Assembly: GCF_001679725.1 (NCBI RefSeq)
Contig: NZ_CP016282.1
Coordinates: forward strand, 1,116,001 to 1,180,000
Source of the DNA: Cryobacterium arcticum
Lineage (GTDB): Bacteria; Actinomycetota; Actinomycetes; Actinomycetales; Microbacteriaceae
Reading direction: 5' to 3'
DNA: 64,000 nt
Below, piece after piece: positions 1 through 8,192 of this stretch (the stretch's first letter is position 1; every line of letters begins with the position of its first letter). The notes under the pieces were generated by a model. The model searched no databases. It saw only the letters and a program-made list of their open reading frames with translations, and was not told the DNA's origin. The position numbers and the translations under genes are program-made.

Positions 1-308
1 AAGTGCGCCGCGGTGAGCTCCCGGTCGATCAGGAACTGGTCGTCGGCCGGGTAGAACACTGCCATCTCGATGTCCTCACCGGCGAAAGACACGATGTCGG
101 CGTGGGTGCGCCAGAACGAGATGGTGCGCACCTCGCAGCGGCCGTCCGGCAGGTCGCGGAAGACCGTCGCGGCACCGAGGTTGCCGTGGGTGGACCGGTA
201 GTCGGCCAGCCCGGTGCGTTCGAGGTACGCGGTGTACGCGCCGCGGTCCTCCGGCCGGATCCAGCCGGTCCAGCTGCGCATCACGCTGCCCGCAGGCACA
301 TCGAACAT
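1..308 (-). CDS. Partial dimeric alpha/beta-barrel (ABM-like) protein
   Basis: The coding strand is the reverse strand. The ATG is at 308-306, preceded by a strong GGGAGGAGG ribosome site with a 6-nt spacer. The gene runs off the left edge, so only about 102 N-terminal residues are visible. The segment FWRTHADIVSFAGEDIEMAV followed by FYPADDQFLID fits the small dimeric alpha/beta-barrel fold of antibiotic-biosynthesis-monooxygenase-like proteins, which are often about 100 residues long, so little may be missing. No catalytic residue can be assigned and the substrate is unknown. It diverges from the HhH-GPD gene, with a 62-bp hairpin element between them. Confidence 0.6.
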   Translation of the reverse strand, partial: MFDVPAGSVMRSWTGWIRPEDRGAYTAYLERTGLADYRSTHGNLGAATVFRDLPDGRCEVRTISFWRTHADIVSFAGEDIEMAVFYPADDQFLIDRELTAAH

Positions 309-360
309 GACGGTCCTCCTCCCTCGCCGGTCACCCGGTCGCCGGGTTACCACCGCTTAT

Positions 361-422
361 CTGTTCCCGTTCCGGACTTCTGCGCCCGGTGTGCCGGGTG
401 CAGATGTCCGTTGCGGGCACAG
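361..422. repeat. 62-bp hairpin element, copy A
   Basis: This is an imperfect inverted repeat: two 29-nt arms (361-389 and 394-422) around the 4-nt loop TGTG, with 23 of 29 positions complementary. The left arm begins CTGTTCCCGTTCCGGACTTC. The same 29+4+29 design with closely related arms recurs at 54923-54984. It lies in the intergenic space of two divergent genes, so a terminator role is unlikely here; a dispersed REP-like element is more likely. Confidence 0.7.
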
Positions 423-473
423 TAGCGCGCCGGCGAGCCTGCGGGGGAGGGCCGCCGGTGCGAGAATGGGCCG

Positions 474-1067
474 ATGACGCTGCACCTCACCGGCGATACC
501 GCCGCAGACTCCCTTCTCAGCGACGACCCGTTCGCGCTCCTCGTCGGCATGCTGCTCGACCAGCAGATCCCCATGGAGACCGCCTTCGCCGGCCCGGCGA
601 AGATCCGCGACCGGCTGGGCACCCTCGACCCGGCTGTCATCGCCCAGTACGATCCCACCGAGTTCGTCGAGGTTTTCAAGCAGACTCCCGCGGTACACCG
701 GTTCCCCGGCTCGATGGCCGGCCGGGTGCAGACCCTGGCCGCGGTGGTCGCCGAGGACTGGCACGGCGAGGCCGCCGCGATCTGGTCCGCCCCGGATGCC
801 GATGGCACGGCCCCGGACGGAGCCGAGGTGCTGCGCCGGCTGAAGGCGCTGCCGGGCTTCGGCGAGCAGAAGGCCAAGATCTTCCTGGCTCTGCTCGGCA
901 AACGACTCGGGGTCGAGGCCGCGGGGTGGCGGGAGGCATCCGCCCCCTACGGCGAGGAGGGGTCCCTGCGGTCGGTGGCCGACATCGTCGACCCGGAGTC
1001 CCTGGCCAAGGTGCGCGAGAGCAAGCGGGCAGCGAAGGCCGCGGCCAAGGAATCCGCCACGACCTAG
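474..1067 (+). CDS. HhH-GPD-type base-excision DNA repair family protein
   Basis: The 197-residue protein belongs to the small actinobacterial HhH-GPD family related to DNA glycosylases. The opening segment DPFALLVGMLLDQQIPME and the helix-hairpin-helix LPGFGEQKAKIFLALLGK (about residues 124-141) are the recognisable signatures. The basic, Ala/Lys-rich C-terminus (SKRAAKAAAKE) may help DNA binding. Presumed role: recognition or excision of damaged bases; lesion specificity cannot be read from sequence. There is no clear ribosome site. Instead GAGAAT (462-467) lies exactly 6 nt before the ATG, suggesting a leaderless transcript. Confidence 0.8.
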   Translation: MTLHLTGDTAADSLLSDDPFALLVGMLLDQQIPMETAFAGPAKIRDRLGTLDPAVIAQYDPTEFVEVFKQTPAVHRFPGSMAGRVQTLAAVVAEDWHGEAAAIWSAPDADGTAPDGAEVLRRLKALPGFGEQKAKIFLALLGKRLGVEAAGWREASAPYGEEGSLRSVADIVDPESLAKVRESKRAAKAAAKESATT

Positions 1068-1182
1068 CGGTGCGCCCGGTGCCCGTAGCCGGCTCCCGGG
1101 GTCGGGTTTAGCATGGCCGCGTTCGCCCCAAGGATGCGCGGAGGAGCCTGAGTGCCACCACGGGGCAGCCGCGGGACAATGG

Positions 1183-1953
1183 ATGCACGCGACGACGAGC
1201 GCGAGACAGAAAGAGAGCGTGCGGGTGGGCCCCCATTTCAGCGAGCAGACCTTCGACTTCCTCGAAGAACTTGAGCACCGCAACAACCGTGAGTGGTTCG
1301 AAGAGCACAAACCCACCTACGAACTCGAACTCAAGGCGCGGATGCTCGAAGTCATCGAGGCGATCAACGTCCGGTTGGAGACTTTCGCGCCCGAGCACCT
1401 CAGACCCGCGCCCAAGGCCATGCTGCGGATCTACCGCGACGTGCGGTTCTCCAACGACAAGACGCCGTACAAGACCCACCTCGCGGCGAACTGGCCGCGG
1501 CAGGGCCTGGAGAAGACCGGGGGAGCCGGGTTCTTCCTGCAGGTGGGTGTGCACGGGGTGATGGTGGCCGCCGGCGCCTGGTCGCCCGGTTCGCCCCAGC
1601 TCCGGGCCATTCGCGAGTATCTCCTCGATCACCACGACGAACTGCGGCAGCTGCTCGCCGCCGAGCCGGTGACCCGGTTGGCCGAGCCGCTGGACGGGCG
1701 CCCGCTCCTCCGGGCGCCCCAGGGGTTCCCGGCCGAGCACCCCGCGGCCGATCTGCTACGGGTGCGCAGCTGGGCGCTGATCTCCCGGCTCCCCGGGGAC
1801 GCAGCCCTCGGCGACGACTTCGTCGACGCCGTGGCCGAACGGTTCCAGGCGCTGGCTCCGCTGGTCGACTTCCTCAACGTGCCGCTGTCGACGGTCACCC
1901 CGCTCGAGCGGGAGGCATCCGCTGGTCGCCGGAACGTCACGGTCGGCCGGTAG
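1183..1953 (+). CDS. DUF2461 domain-containing protein
   Basis: The 256-residue protein matches the DUF2461 (TIGR02453) family. It has the N-terminal block FDFLEELEHRNNREWFEEHK, the core LRIYRDVRFSNDKTPYKTH (about residues 83-101), and a later GFFLQVGVHGVMVAAGAW segment. The biochemical function of the family is unknown. The start is ambiguous: ATG at 1183 gives the listed frame, while GTG at 1219, preceded by AAAGAGAG, would remove 12 residues and begin directly at the conserved domain. A GACAAT hexamer just before 1183 could be a -10 element, which would favour the GTG. It stands alone on this strand. Confidence 0.75.
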   Translation: MHATTSARQKESVRVGPHFSEQTFDFLEELEHRNNREWFEEHKPTYELELKARMLEVIEAINVRLETFAPEHLRPAPKAMLRIYRDVRFSNDKTPYKTHLAANWPRQGLEKTGGAGFFLQVGVHGVMVAAGAWSPGSPQLRAIREYLLDHHDELRQLLAAEPVTRLAEPLDGRPLLRAPQGFPAEHPAADLLRVRSWALISRLPGDAALGDDFVDAVAERFQALAPLVDFLNVPLSTVTPLEREASAGRRNVTVGR

Positions 1954-2086
1954 GCCGCCGCAGCGGCGCCCGCCGTTACCCGACCGTGCCCTGGGGAGCC
2001 ACGGCCCGGGCCGGGAATGCACGAGAATGGGACAGAAGAGTGGTCGCGGCCGAACCGGTCCAACGGGCCCTCGAAGGAGCAGCACA

Positions 2087-2395
2087 GTGACCGACCCTCG
2101 AGCCAAGATGGAGGGCAACAACCTCCTCGCACTGGGTGCGCCGCAATCGGACTGGACCAAGGCGCCCGGCCGGGTTCCGGGCTTCTGGGTGGCGCTGCTC
2201 GGCCTGGTCGTGTCCCTCGTCTTCCCGCTTCCTGCTCTGCTGGTCGGGGCCGTGGGGCTGCTCTTCACCCTGCAGGCCTACCGCGTCATCCCCGCAGGAG
2301 CTCGGGGCCGCCGCCTCACACTGGCCGCCTTGGCCCTGGCCGGCGCCACCCTCGTCGTGGTCGTGCTGCAGATCGTGCTCGCGCTGGTGCTCTAA
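2087..2395 (+). CDS. Small two- or three-helix membrane protein of unknown function
   Basis: I chose GTG at 2087 because GAAGGAG (2073-2079) sits 7 nt upstream; a longer in-frame ATG at 2027 lacks a ribosome site. The resulting 102-residue protein has a hydrophilic N-terminus, then hydrophobic stretches around residues 31-60 (WVALLGLVVSLVFPLPALLV and continuing) and about 78-102, with a short basic GARGRR linker between them. This layout resembles DUF4190-like small integral membrane proteins, but I do not recognise the family with certainty. A GAGAATGGG motif near 2025 may be its promoter, giving a leader of about 50 nt. Confidence 0.6.
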   Translation: MTDPRAKMEGNNLLALGAPQSDWTKAPGRVPGFWVALLGLVVSLVFPLPALLVGAVGLLFTLQAYRVIPAGARGRRLTLAALALAGATLVVVVLQIVLALVL

Positions 2396-2449
2396 GCGTT
2401 ATCCGATTGGCGCCACAGCCGGCACCAGTGCACTGCTAGCGTTCGCGTC

Positions 2450-3526
2450 ATGAGAACACCTCGTCGACCGGGCAATCCTGGCCTCGCTGTCAGCCTCCTG
2501 ACCGTCGCTGCCCTCCTCCTGTCCGGCTGCGCACCCGCCTCGCCGGCCCCGCCGGCGTCCGAGAGTGCGATGCCACCGGCCACTGTCGATCTCACACCGG
2601 CGGCCCCAGCGGCCCCCGCCCAGCTGCTGGACGGCGACTGCTCTGCACTGGCCACTGATGACGTGGTGAGCGCCCTGCTCGGTGCGGTGGTGTCCGCGCA
2701 GACTGGATTCGTGGACGAACCCAGCGGGAACGCCGTGACCACGGTCGGCGGAATCGAATGCCGCTGGACGGAAGTCGCCGGAGTGACCGGCGCGACCGGA
2801 GCCTCCCTCACCACGGTGATGATCGGGTCCGATGCCGTCGAGACGACCCCTGACGGAGTCGAGTGCTACGAGACGTCGTTCGACGCGAGCGGCGTACTCG
2901 CCAGCACGTGTTCCTTCAGCGTCAGCTCGGGTTCGGTCTGGCTCAGCGGTGTCGCCGCCATGGCGGCCGGCGCCGACGAGCAGGACGCCCGTGCCGTGGT
3001 GGCTGCGGTGAACGACATCATCCGGGCGATGCCGGCCCCGCGACCCGTTGGCTCAGGTTCGACCGCACAGGTGTGGACGGCTGCCGGATGCGCGGATCTG
3101 TCGGCTCGGGCCGGGCTGCCCGAGGTGCTCGACAGTTCCGGACTGCTCGTGGGAGACGTGGACTCGTCCGGTGCCGAACGACCAGCGGGAAATGCTGCCG
3201 CGCTCGCCGCAACGGGGTCCTTCGGGTGCAGCTGGTACCACAATGGGGACACCCCGAGCGGGGAACTGAGCGGATTCAACAGTGCGACCCTGCCTGGCGG
3301 AGGTTGGGCGCAGACCCAGGTGCTTGCGTTGCCGGGCGCCACGGTTGTGGAGCTGGCCGGGGTGGACCTGGCCGTGCGGGTGCCGATGGACGAGGCGGTG
3401 ACGGGGGTCCCCGAGGTTCTCGACGTGTTCGATGGCGCGAACTGGCTTCAGATTTACGGTGCCGGAGAGCTGGCGGATCTCGAGCCAGCGGCCGTCGCAC
3501 TGGTAGCCGCGCTGAATGCCGGCTGA
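2450..3526 (+). CDS. Secreted lipoprotein with two related halves
   Basis: The 358-residue protein begins with a basic N-terminus, a hydrophobic core and a lipobox LLSGC, with the lipidated cysteine at residue 27, so it should be anchored outside the membrane. The mature part looks like a tandem duplication. Each half has a Cys near its start (DGDCSALATDD; TAAGCADLSARAGLPE), a Cys-x-Trp (ECRWTEV; GCSWYHNG) and ends in a run resembling VVAAVN / LVAALN. This recalls DUF3558-like actinobacterial lipoproteins, though I am not certain. No enzymatic motif is visible. TAGCGT (2437-2442) lies 7 nt before the ATG, so the message may be leaderless. Confidence 0.7.
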   Translation: MRTPRRPGNPGLAVSLLTVAALLLSGCAPASPAPPASESAMPPATVDLTPAAPAAPAQLLDGDCSALATDDVVSALLGAVVSAQTGFVDEPSGNAVTTVGGIECRWTEVAGVTGATGASLTTVMIGSDAVETTPDGVECYETSFDASGVLASTCSFSVSSGSVWLSGVAAMAAGADEQDARAVVAAVNDIIRAMPAPRPVGSGSTAQVWTAAGCADLSARAGLPEVLDSSGLLVGDVDSSGAERPAGNAAALAATGSFGCSWYHNGDTPSGELSGFNSATLPGGGWAQTQVLALPGATVVELAGVDLAVRVPMDEAVTGVPEVLDVFDGANWLQIYGAGELADLEPAAVALVAALNAG

Positions 3527-3637
3527 GCGCATCGCTCGGAGGCCTGCGATCACCCTCTGGCCGGGGACTGGGTCTGGTCGCTAGAGTCGAGTCCCGGTGC
3601 AACTCGGTGCCCCGATCAGTCCAAAGGGGACGAGACC

Positions 3638-4063
3638 ATGTTTCTTGCCGAACTCAACTGGCTGGCCATCGTGGTCGCCACGCTGGCCGCTTTCGTCGCC
3701 GGCGCCGTCTGGTTCGGCCCCAAGACCTTCTTCCCGCTGTGGTGGAAGCTCATGGGCAAGGGGCCCGGAGAAGAACCGGGCACCGGCAACATGGTGGTTC
3801 TGTTCGGGTCGACCTTCGTCGCAGCCCTCGTGGAGGCGACGGCCGTCGCCTCCGTCATCTACTTCGTGGCAGCGACCGACCCCGGCTTCGGCACCCTGCA
3901 GGGCGGCCTCACCGGGCTGCTTCTCGGCGTCGGGCTTGCGGCCGCATCCTCGTTGTCGCACCGGCTCTTCGCCGGGCACGGATTCCGGGTCTGGGCGATC
4001 GAGGTCGGCAGCGACGTCGTCAACCTCACCATCATGGGCCTGATCCTCGGCAGCTGGCGGTAG
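3638..4063 (+). CDS. DUF1761 family integral membrane protein
   Basis: The 141-residue protein has about four transmembrane helices. It opens with LNWLAIVVATLAAFVAGAVW followed by FGPKTFFPLWWKLMGK, the typical beginning of DUF1761 proteins. The remaining hydrophobic segments lie around residues 51-76, 84-106 and 117-138. The family's role is unknown. The ATG is preceded by AAGGGGACGAG, a good ribosome site. A TAGAGT hexamer near 3582 is a possible -10 element, giving a leader of about 45 nt. The gene converges on the next reverse-strand gene, with a weak GC-rich hairpin (4065-4088) between them. Confidence 0.8.
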   Translation: MFLAELNWLAIVVATLAAFVAGAVWFGPKTFFPLWWKLMGKGPGEEPGTGNMVVLFGSTFVAALVEATAVASVIYFVAATDPGFGTLQGGLTGLLLGVGLAAASSLSHRLFAGHGFRVWAIEVGSDVVNLTIMGLILGSWR

Positions 4064-4136
4064 AGCCCGCGCCCGGCCGGGAGCGGGCCGCATCCCCAGT
4101 CCCAAGCGCCGGCTCTCTGGCCAGCCCCTTCCGCGA

Positions 4137-4466
4137 CTATGGGTGAGCTATGGTCCCGTGAGGAGGGTCGGTGGGCGCCGGGACGGCGTCGCCCGACGGT
4201 GCCGCGCGGAAGGACGTCTCCTTCACGATGCGTCCGGCGCGGTCCCAGGTGCGCCACACGCCGACCTGATCGCCGAGGTGGAAGTCTCCCGAGCGCATCA
4301 GGGTGCCGTCGAGCCGGAACCACTCCCAATGACCGTGCAGTCTGCCGTCCAGTTCGAACCCGCTGGCCTTGAGCGAGCCGTTCGCGAACCGGTCGTGCCG
4401 GGGGACGGGCAGACCCGTCGTCGGTTCGGCCGACTCGGGCGTGGGGGTGGGCGACGAAGGTGGCAT
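4137..4466 (-). CDS. MORN/YwqK-like repeat protein
   Basis: Starting at the ATG at 4466-4464 gives 109 residues. The middle reads DGRLHGHWEWFRLDGTLMRS followed by GDFHLGDQVGVWRTWDRAGR. This alternation of G-x-W-x-(W/F)-(Y/F/R)-x-x-(D/A)-G is the pattern of MORN-type repeats seen in YwqK-family antitoxin-like proteins. No signal peptide or catalytic residue is visible and no toxin partner lies next door, so the function is unknown. A GGAGG lies only 1 nt before the ATG, which is poor spacing, and longer in-frame starts exist; the upstream extension has no recognisable domain. Confidence 0.55.
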   Translation of the reverse strand: MPPSSPTPTPESAEPTTGLPVPRHDRFANGSLKASGFELDGRLHGHWEWFRLDGTLMRSGDFHLGDQVGVWRTWDRAGRIVKETSFRAAPSGDAVPAPTDPPHGTIAHP

Positions 4467-4646
4467 GCCTCCATGCTGCCCCGGACAGACTCGCCGCTCT
4501 AGCGCCTGTGTCGAGGATTTCCCGATCGGTCGCCGTCGGCCTCCAGAACGGCTGAACCACTGGGATGCGGGGCCCTGCGAGACGGCCGTGCCATCCGGCC
4601 GGGCCGGGCAGTGATACTTCCGGGCCGGAAGCAAGGCGTAGGGTGT

Positions 4647-4672
4647 AACCCAAACGGGGGCCAGTTTGGGTT
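4647..4672. promoter_or_regulatory. Perfect 9-bp inverted repeat (candidate operator) upstream of the ABC operon
   Basis: AACCCAAAC (4647-4655) and GTTTGGGTT (4664-4672) are exact reverse complements separated by 8 nt. The repeat lies 158 bp before the ABC ATPase start, in a 364-bp noncoding stretch between divergent genes. The size and spacing suit a dimeric repressor, but no regulator gene is adjacent. A second palindrome, TCCGGTGTCACCGGA (4772-4786), lies closer to the gene. Which of the two is regulatory, if either, is inference. Confidence 0.4.
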
Positions 4673-4771
4673 GGGGGCAGCGTGATGCCGCCGATCCGGC
4701 CCTGTAGGCGCAGTACCGGCTGACAAACCGTTCCCGGCCTGATGGCGTGCCGGTGAACACGCGGCCGCGCA

Positions 4772-4786
4772 TCCGGTGTCACCGGA
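4772..4786. promoter_or_regulatory. 15-bp palindrome before the ABC ATPase gene
   Basis: TCCGGTGTCACCGGA has 7-bp arms about a single central base. It ends 44 bp before the ABC ATPase ATG, a position suited to an operator or to a structured leader. The rest of 4467-4830 holds the other inverted repeat and no credible gene. Confidence 0.35.
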
Positions 4787-4830
4787 CGCACTCGCCCGAG
4801 CATCGATTTCACGCGCAGGGGGAACCAGCC

Positions 4831-5631
4831 ATGACCGACTCTCACAGCGGACCGACGGGAGCGAACGGCCAGGCACCGGGCACGGCGGAGCACGCCGTCG
4901 TGGCACAGGACTTGCGCAAGAGCTACGGCCGCGGCGAGTCGGCCGTCGCCGCCCTCGACGGGGTGTCGGTGGTCTTCCCGCGTGGACAGTTCGCCGCGGT
5001 GATGGGGCCGTCGGGGTCGGGCAAGTCCACCCTGATGCAGTGCCTGGCCGGACTGGACACCGTGACCGGAGGCACGGTCTGGATCGACGGCACACCGATC
5101 ACCGGGCTGCGGGACCGGGGCCTCACCCGGCTGCGCCGGGACAAGATCGGGTTCGTCTTCCAGGCCTACAACCTCGTTCCCACCCTCACCGCCCGGCAGA
5201 ACATCGTGCTGCCCCTCGCCTTGGCCAGGCGCCGGGTGGACCGGGCCTGGTTCGACGAGGTCGTGCAGACCCTCGGGTTGACCGGGCGGCTGAAGCACCG
5301 CCCGCACGAACTCTCCGGCGGCCAGCAGCAACGTGTGGCCGTGGCGCGGGCCCTGCTCGGCCGGCCGGCCGTGATCTTCGCCGACGAACCCACGGGAAAC
5401 CTCGATTCGGTCGCCGGCGCCGAGGTGCTCGCGCTGCTGCGCACCAGTGTTCAACAGTGGGGCCAGACCGTCATCATGGTCACTCACGACGCCGTCGCGG
5501 CCTCCTGGTCCGACCGGGTCGTACTCCTCGCGGACGGCCATATCTCCGGTGAACTTCAGGACCCAACGGTCGACTCGGTGCTCGCCGCGCTGCACGGCGC
5601 CCGCCCGGCGCACGACCGGTCGATGGCGTGA
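4831..5631 (+). CDS. ABC transporter ATP-binding protein (MacB/LolD-like)
   Basis: The 266-residue ATPase powers the permease encoded directly after it. Walker [10 protein letters not shown] is at residues 59-67, the Q-loop at [10 protein letters not shown], the signature LSGGQQQRV from residue 161, and Walker [12 protein letters not shown] around 182-192. The [10 protein letters not shown] wording and the single FtsX-type partner place it in the MacB/LolD subfamily, which drives mechanotransmission or export rather than solute import. I chose ATG 4831 because the conserved domain begins soon after; the longer in-frame ATG at 4747 adds unconserved sequence. It overlaps the permease by 4 nt (GTGA), indicating translational coupling. 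Confidence 0.9.
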   Translation: MTDSHSGPTGANGQAPGTAEHAVVAQDLRKSYGRGESAVAALDGVSVVFPRGQFAAVMGPSGSGKSTLMQCLAGLDTVTGGTVWIDGTPITGLRDRGLTRLRRDKIGFVFQAYNLVPTLTARQNIVLPLALARRRVDRAWFDEVVQTLGLTGRLKHRPHELSGGQQQRVAVARALLGRPAVIFADEPTGNLDSVAGAEVLALLRTSVQQWGQTVIMVTHDAVAASWSDRVVLLADGHISGELQDPTVDSVLAALHGARPAHDRSMA

Positions 5632-8150
5632 TTCGGGTCCTCCTCTCCGGCCTACGGGCCACGCTGGCGCGATTGCTCGCCACCGGATTGGCGGTGGCGT
5701 TGTCCGTGGGTTTCGTCGTGGCGACGCTCACCCTGTCGGCCACCTTCACCCGCACCACCGCCGACTCCCTCGCGGCGAGCATGGCCAAGGCCGAGGTCTC
5801 GGTCACACCGGAAGCGGCGATGGTGGCCACCTCCGACCCACGGCACTCCACCGATGTGCTCCTCGACCTGCTGCCCGCCGTGCAGGCCGCGCCGGGCGTC
5901 GCCGGAGCCGATGTGGACCGGCTGGCCTATGTGGATCTGAGGTTCGGTGAGACCCGGAGCGTGGCGCAGCTCGGCGTGGTGCTCAACGATTCGGTGCGCT
6001 GGCAGACCCTGGCCTCCGGGCGCTGGCCGCAGAGCGTCACCGAAGCGACCCTCGACCAGCCCGCCGCAGAGTCGATCGGGCTGACCGAGGGCGACACCGT
6101 CACGATGGCCGCGGTCGGCTCCGGCGTGAGCGCCAGCACCGTGACGGTCGTCGGCATCACCGCGCCGCAGGTCGCGGGCGTCGACACCGGCGCCCCCACC
6201 CTCCTGATGCCGGCCGAGGCCCTCGCCGACCCCGCCCTCTTCGCCCTGTCCACCTCGATCCTCGTGGCCGGCGTGCCCGGGGCCGACACCGCCGCGGATG
6301 CCGACGCGCTCGCCGCCGCCGTGAGCACGGCCGTCGCCGGGGCGTCGGGCGTCGTGGTGCAGACGCGAGCCGACGCCGTGGGCGACCAGACCGCCCAACT
6401 GTCCGGCAGCGCCACCGTGCTCACCAGCATCCTGCTGGCGTTCGCGACGATCGCCCTGTTCGTTGCCGCCATCGTGATCGCCAACACCTTCCAGGTGCTG
6501 GTCAGCCAGCGCACCCGGGAACTGGCGCTGCTGCGCTGCGTGGGCGCCAGCGCGGGGCAGGTGCGCCGGTTGGTGCTGGGGGAAGCGCTGCTGCTGGGCG
6601 TGGGCGCGTCGGTGCTCGGGGTGGGCATCGGCCTGGCCGGGGCAACTGTGCTGGCCGAGGTCAGCCGGGACAGCGCATCCGGCCTGCACCTGGGGCAGCT
6701 CGTGATCGACCCGGCACTGTTGGCCATCGGGTTCGGTGTCGGCGTGCTGCTCACCCTGGTGTCGGCGCTCGGGCCCGCGCACCGGGCCACCCGGGTGCGT
6801 CCCATCGCCGCGCTGCGGTCGGTGTCCGCGGGCCCCGGTGTTCGCCGCAACCTGATCGGCTTCGTGCTCGCCATCGTGCTGGTTGCGGGCGGCGGCGCCG
6901 GGCTCTATCTCGGAGCGACCCGGTCGGGGTTGGCCGTGGCCGTGGTCTCCGGGGTCGTCAGCTTCCTCGGCATCTTGCTGGCGTCCGCGCTGTTCATCCC
7001 GTGGATAGTGCGTGCTGCCGGCGCGACCATCGGGTGGACCTCGGCACCCGCCCGACTCGCCGCGCTGAACGCCACCCGCAATCCGGCCCGCACAGCCTCG
7101 ACGGCCGCCGCGCTGCTCGTGGGGGTGACCCTGGTGACCATGATGGTCGTGGGGGTGACCTCGGTGCGGGCGTCGATCGGCGAGCGGATCGACCTCAAGC
7201 GCCCGGTGGACCTCACCGTGCAGTCGGGCGACCCGTCGGGATTCAGCCCGGAGCAGGAATCCGGTATCACCGACATGACCGACGTGGCCGGGTCGACGTC
7301 GGTGGATTCGGGCCGGGTCACGATCACGGCGGGTTCCGCGGCTCCGGTGATCCTCGGCGCGCGCGGGCTCGACCCGGCTCGGGTACAGGACGTCGCCCGC
7401 TCCACCGTGGTCGTGCCGCAGAACGGGCAACTGCTGCTCAACCCGGCGGATGCGGGCGCGCTCCACGACGGTGACCACGTGACCGTGACCGGGGATGCCG
7501 GCAGCGCCGACCTGACGGTGGCGCTCGAGGAGACCGCTCCGCGGAAACAGGCCACGCTCACCAAGACCGACCTCCTCGGCCTGGTCGCGACTCCGGTCAT
7601 CCGGCAGATGCAGCTGCGCCTCGACGATGAGATCACCAGCAGCCAGGTACAGCAGCTGAGCACCGACATCCTCTCGGTGAGCGATCAGTTCACCGTGGGC
7701 GGTGGGGCACCGGAGCGGACGTACTACGAACAACTTCTCGATGTGATGCTGCTCATCGTGCTGGCCCTGCTCACGATGGCGGTCGTCATCGCCTGTGTGG
7801 GCGTCGCCAACACCATGGCCCTGTCGGTCTTCGAACGGCGCCGCGAATCAGCCCTGCTGCGCGCCCTGGGCCTCACCCGCGGCCAGTTGCGGCGGATGCT
7901 CGGCATCGAGGCGACGTTGATCACCGTGGTGGCCGCGGCGTGCGGCATCGGGCTCGGTGTGCTCTACGCCTGGGCGGGGCTGTCCGCGGTGTCGCTGCAG
8001 GCGCAGAAGCTCGGGCTGACGGTGCACCTGCCCTGGTCGCAACTCGGGCTGGTGCTGCTCGGCGCGCTCGTGGCGGGGCTGATTGCCACCATCGTGCCGG
8101 CCTCAGGCGCGGCACGGCGGTCACCCGTCGAGGGGCTCATGCACGAGTAG
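5628..8150 (+). CDS. FtsX-like ABC transporter permease
   Basis: The 840-residue membrane protein starts with GTG overlapping the ATPase stop codon. It has the duplicated FtsX layout. An N-terminal helix (about residues 14-36) precedes a large extracytoplasmic MacB-like domain, then a three-helix FtsX core (about 265-385, with VLVSQRTRELALLRCVGAS). Central helices follow, then a second extracytoplasmic domain and a C-terminal FtsX core (about 700-835, with LSVFERRRESALLRALGLTR). Actinobacterial permeases of this type pair with a single ATPase for export or cell-envelope functions; the substrate cannot be predicted. No adjacent MacA-like adaptor is present. Confidence 0.9.
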   Translation: MIRVLLSGLRATLARLLATGLAVALSVGFVVATLTLSATFTRTTADSLAASMAKAEVSVTPEAAMVATSDPRHSTDVLLDLLPAVQAAPGVAGADVDRLAYVDLRFGETRSVAQLGVVLNDSVRWQTLASGRWPQSVTEATLDQPAAESIGLTEGDTVTMAAVGSGVSASTVTVVGITAPQVAGVDTGAPTLLMPAEALADPALFALSTSILVAGVPGADTAADADALAAAVSTAVAGASGVVVQTRADAVGDQTAQLSGSATVLTSILLAFATIALFVAAIVIANTFQVLVSQRTRELALLRCVGASAGQVRRLVLGEALLLGVGASVLGVGIGLAGATVLAEVSRDSASGLHLGQLVIDPALLAIGFGVGVLLTLVSALGPAHRATRVRPIAALRSVSAGPGVRRNLIGFVLAIVLVAGGGAGLYLGATRSGLAVAVVSGVVSFLGILLASALFIPWIVRAAGATIGWTSAPARLAALNATRNPARTASTAAALLVGVTLVTMMVVGVTSVRASIGERIDLKRPVDLTVQSGDPSGFSPEQESGITDMTDVAGSTSVDSGRVTITAGSAAPVILGARGLDPARVQDVARSTVVVPQNGQLLLNPADAGALHDGDHVTVTGDAGSADLTVALEETAPRKQATLTKTDLLGLVATPVIRQMQLRLDDEITSSQVQQLSTDILSVSDQFTVGGGAPERTYYEQLLDVMLLIVLALLTMAVVIACVGVANTMALSVFERRRESALLRALGLTRGQLRRMLGIEATLITVVAAACGIGLGVLYAWAGLSAVSLQAQKLGLTVHLPWSQLGLVLLGALVAGLIATIVPASGAARRSPVEGLMHE

Positions 8151-8192
8151 CGGCCGCTCGCCGGCATCGGCTTGCCCGATCTGGCCCGGCGG

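Noticed and set aside
5652..7733. A 693-codon frame antisense to the FtsX-like permease
   Set aside because: Third-position GC bias keeps the complementary frame open; no domain, and the sense gene is well supported.
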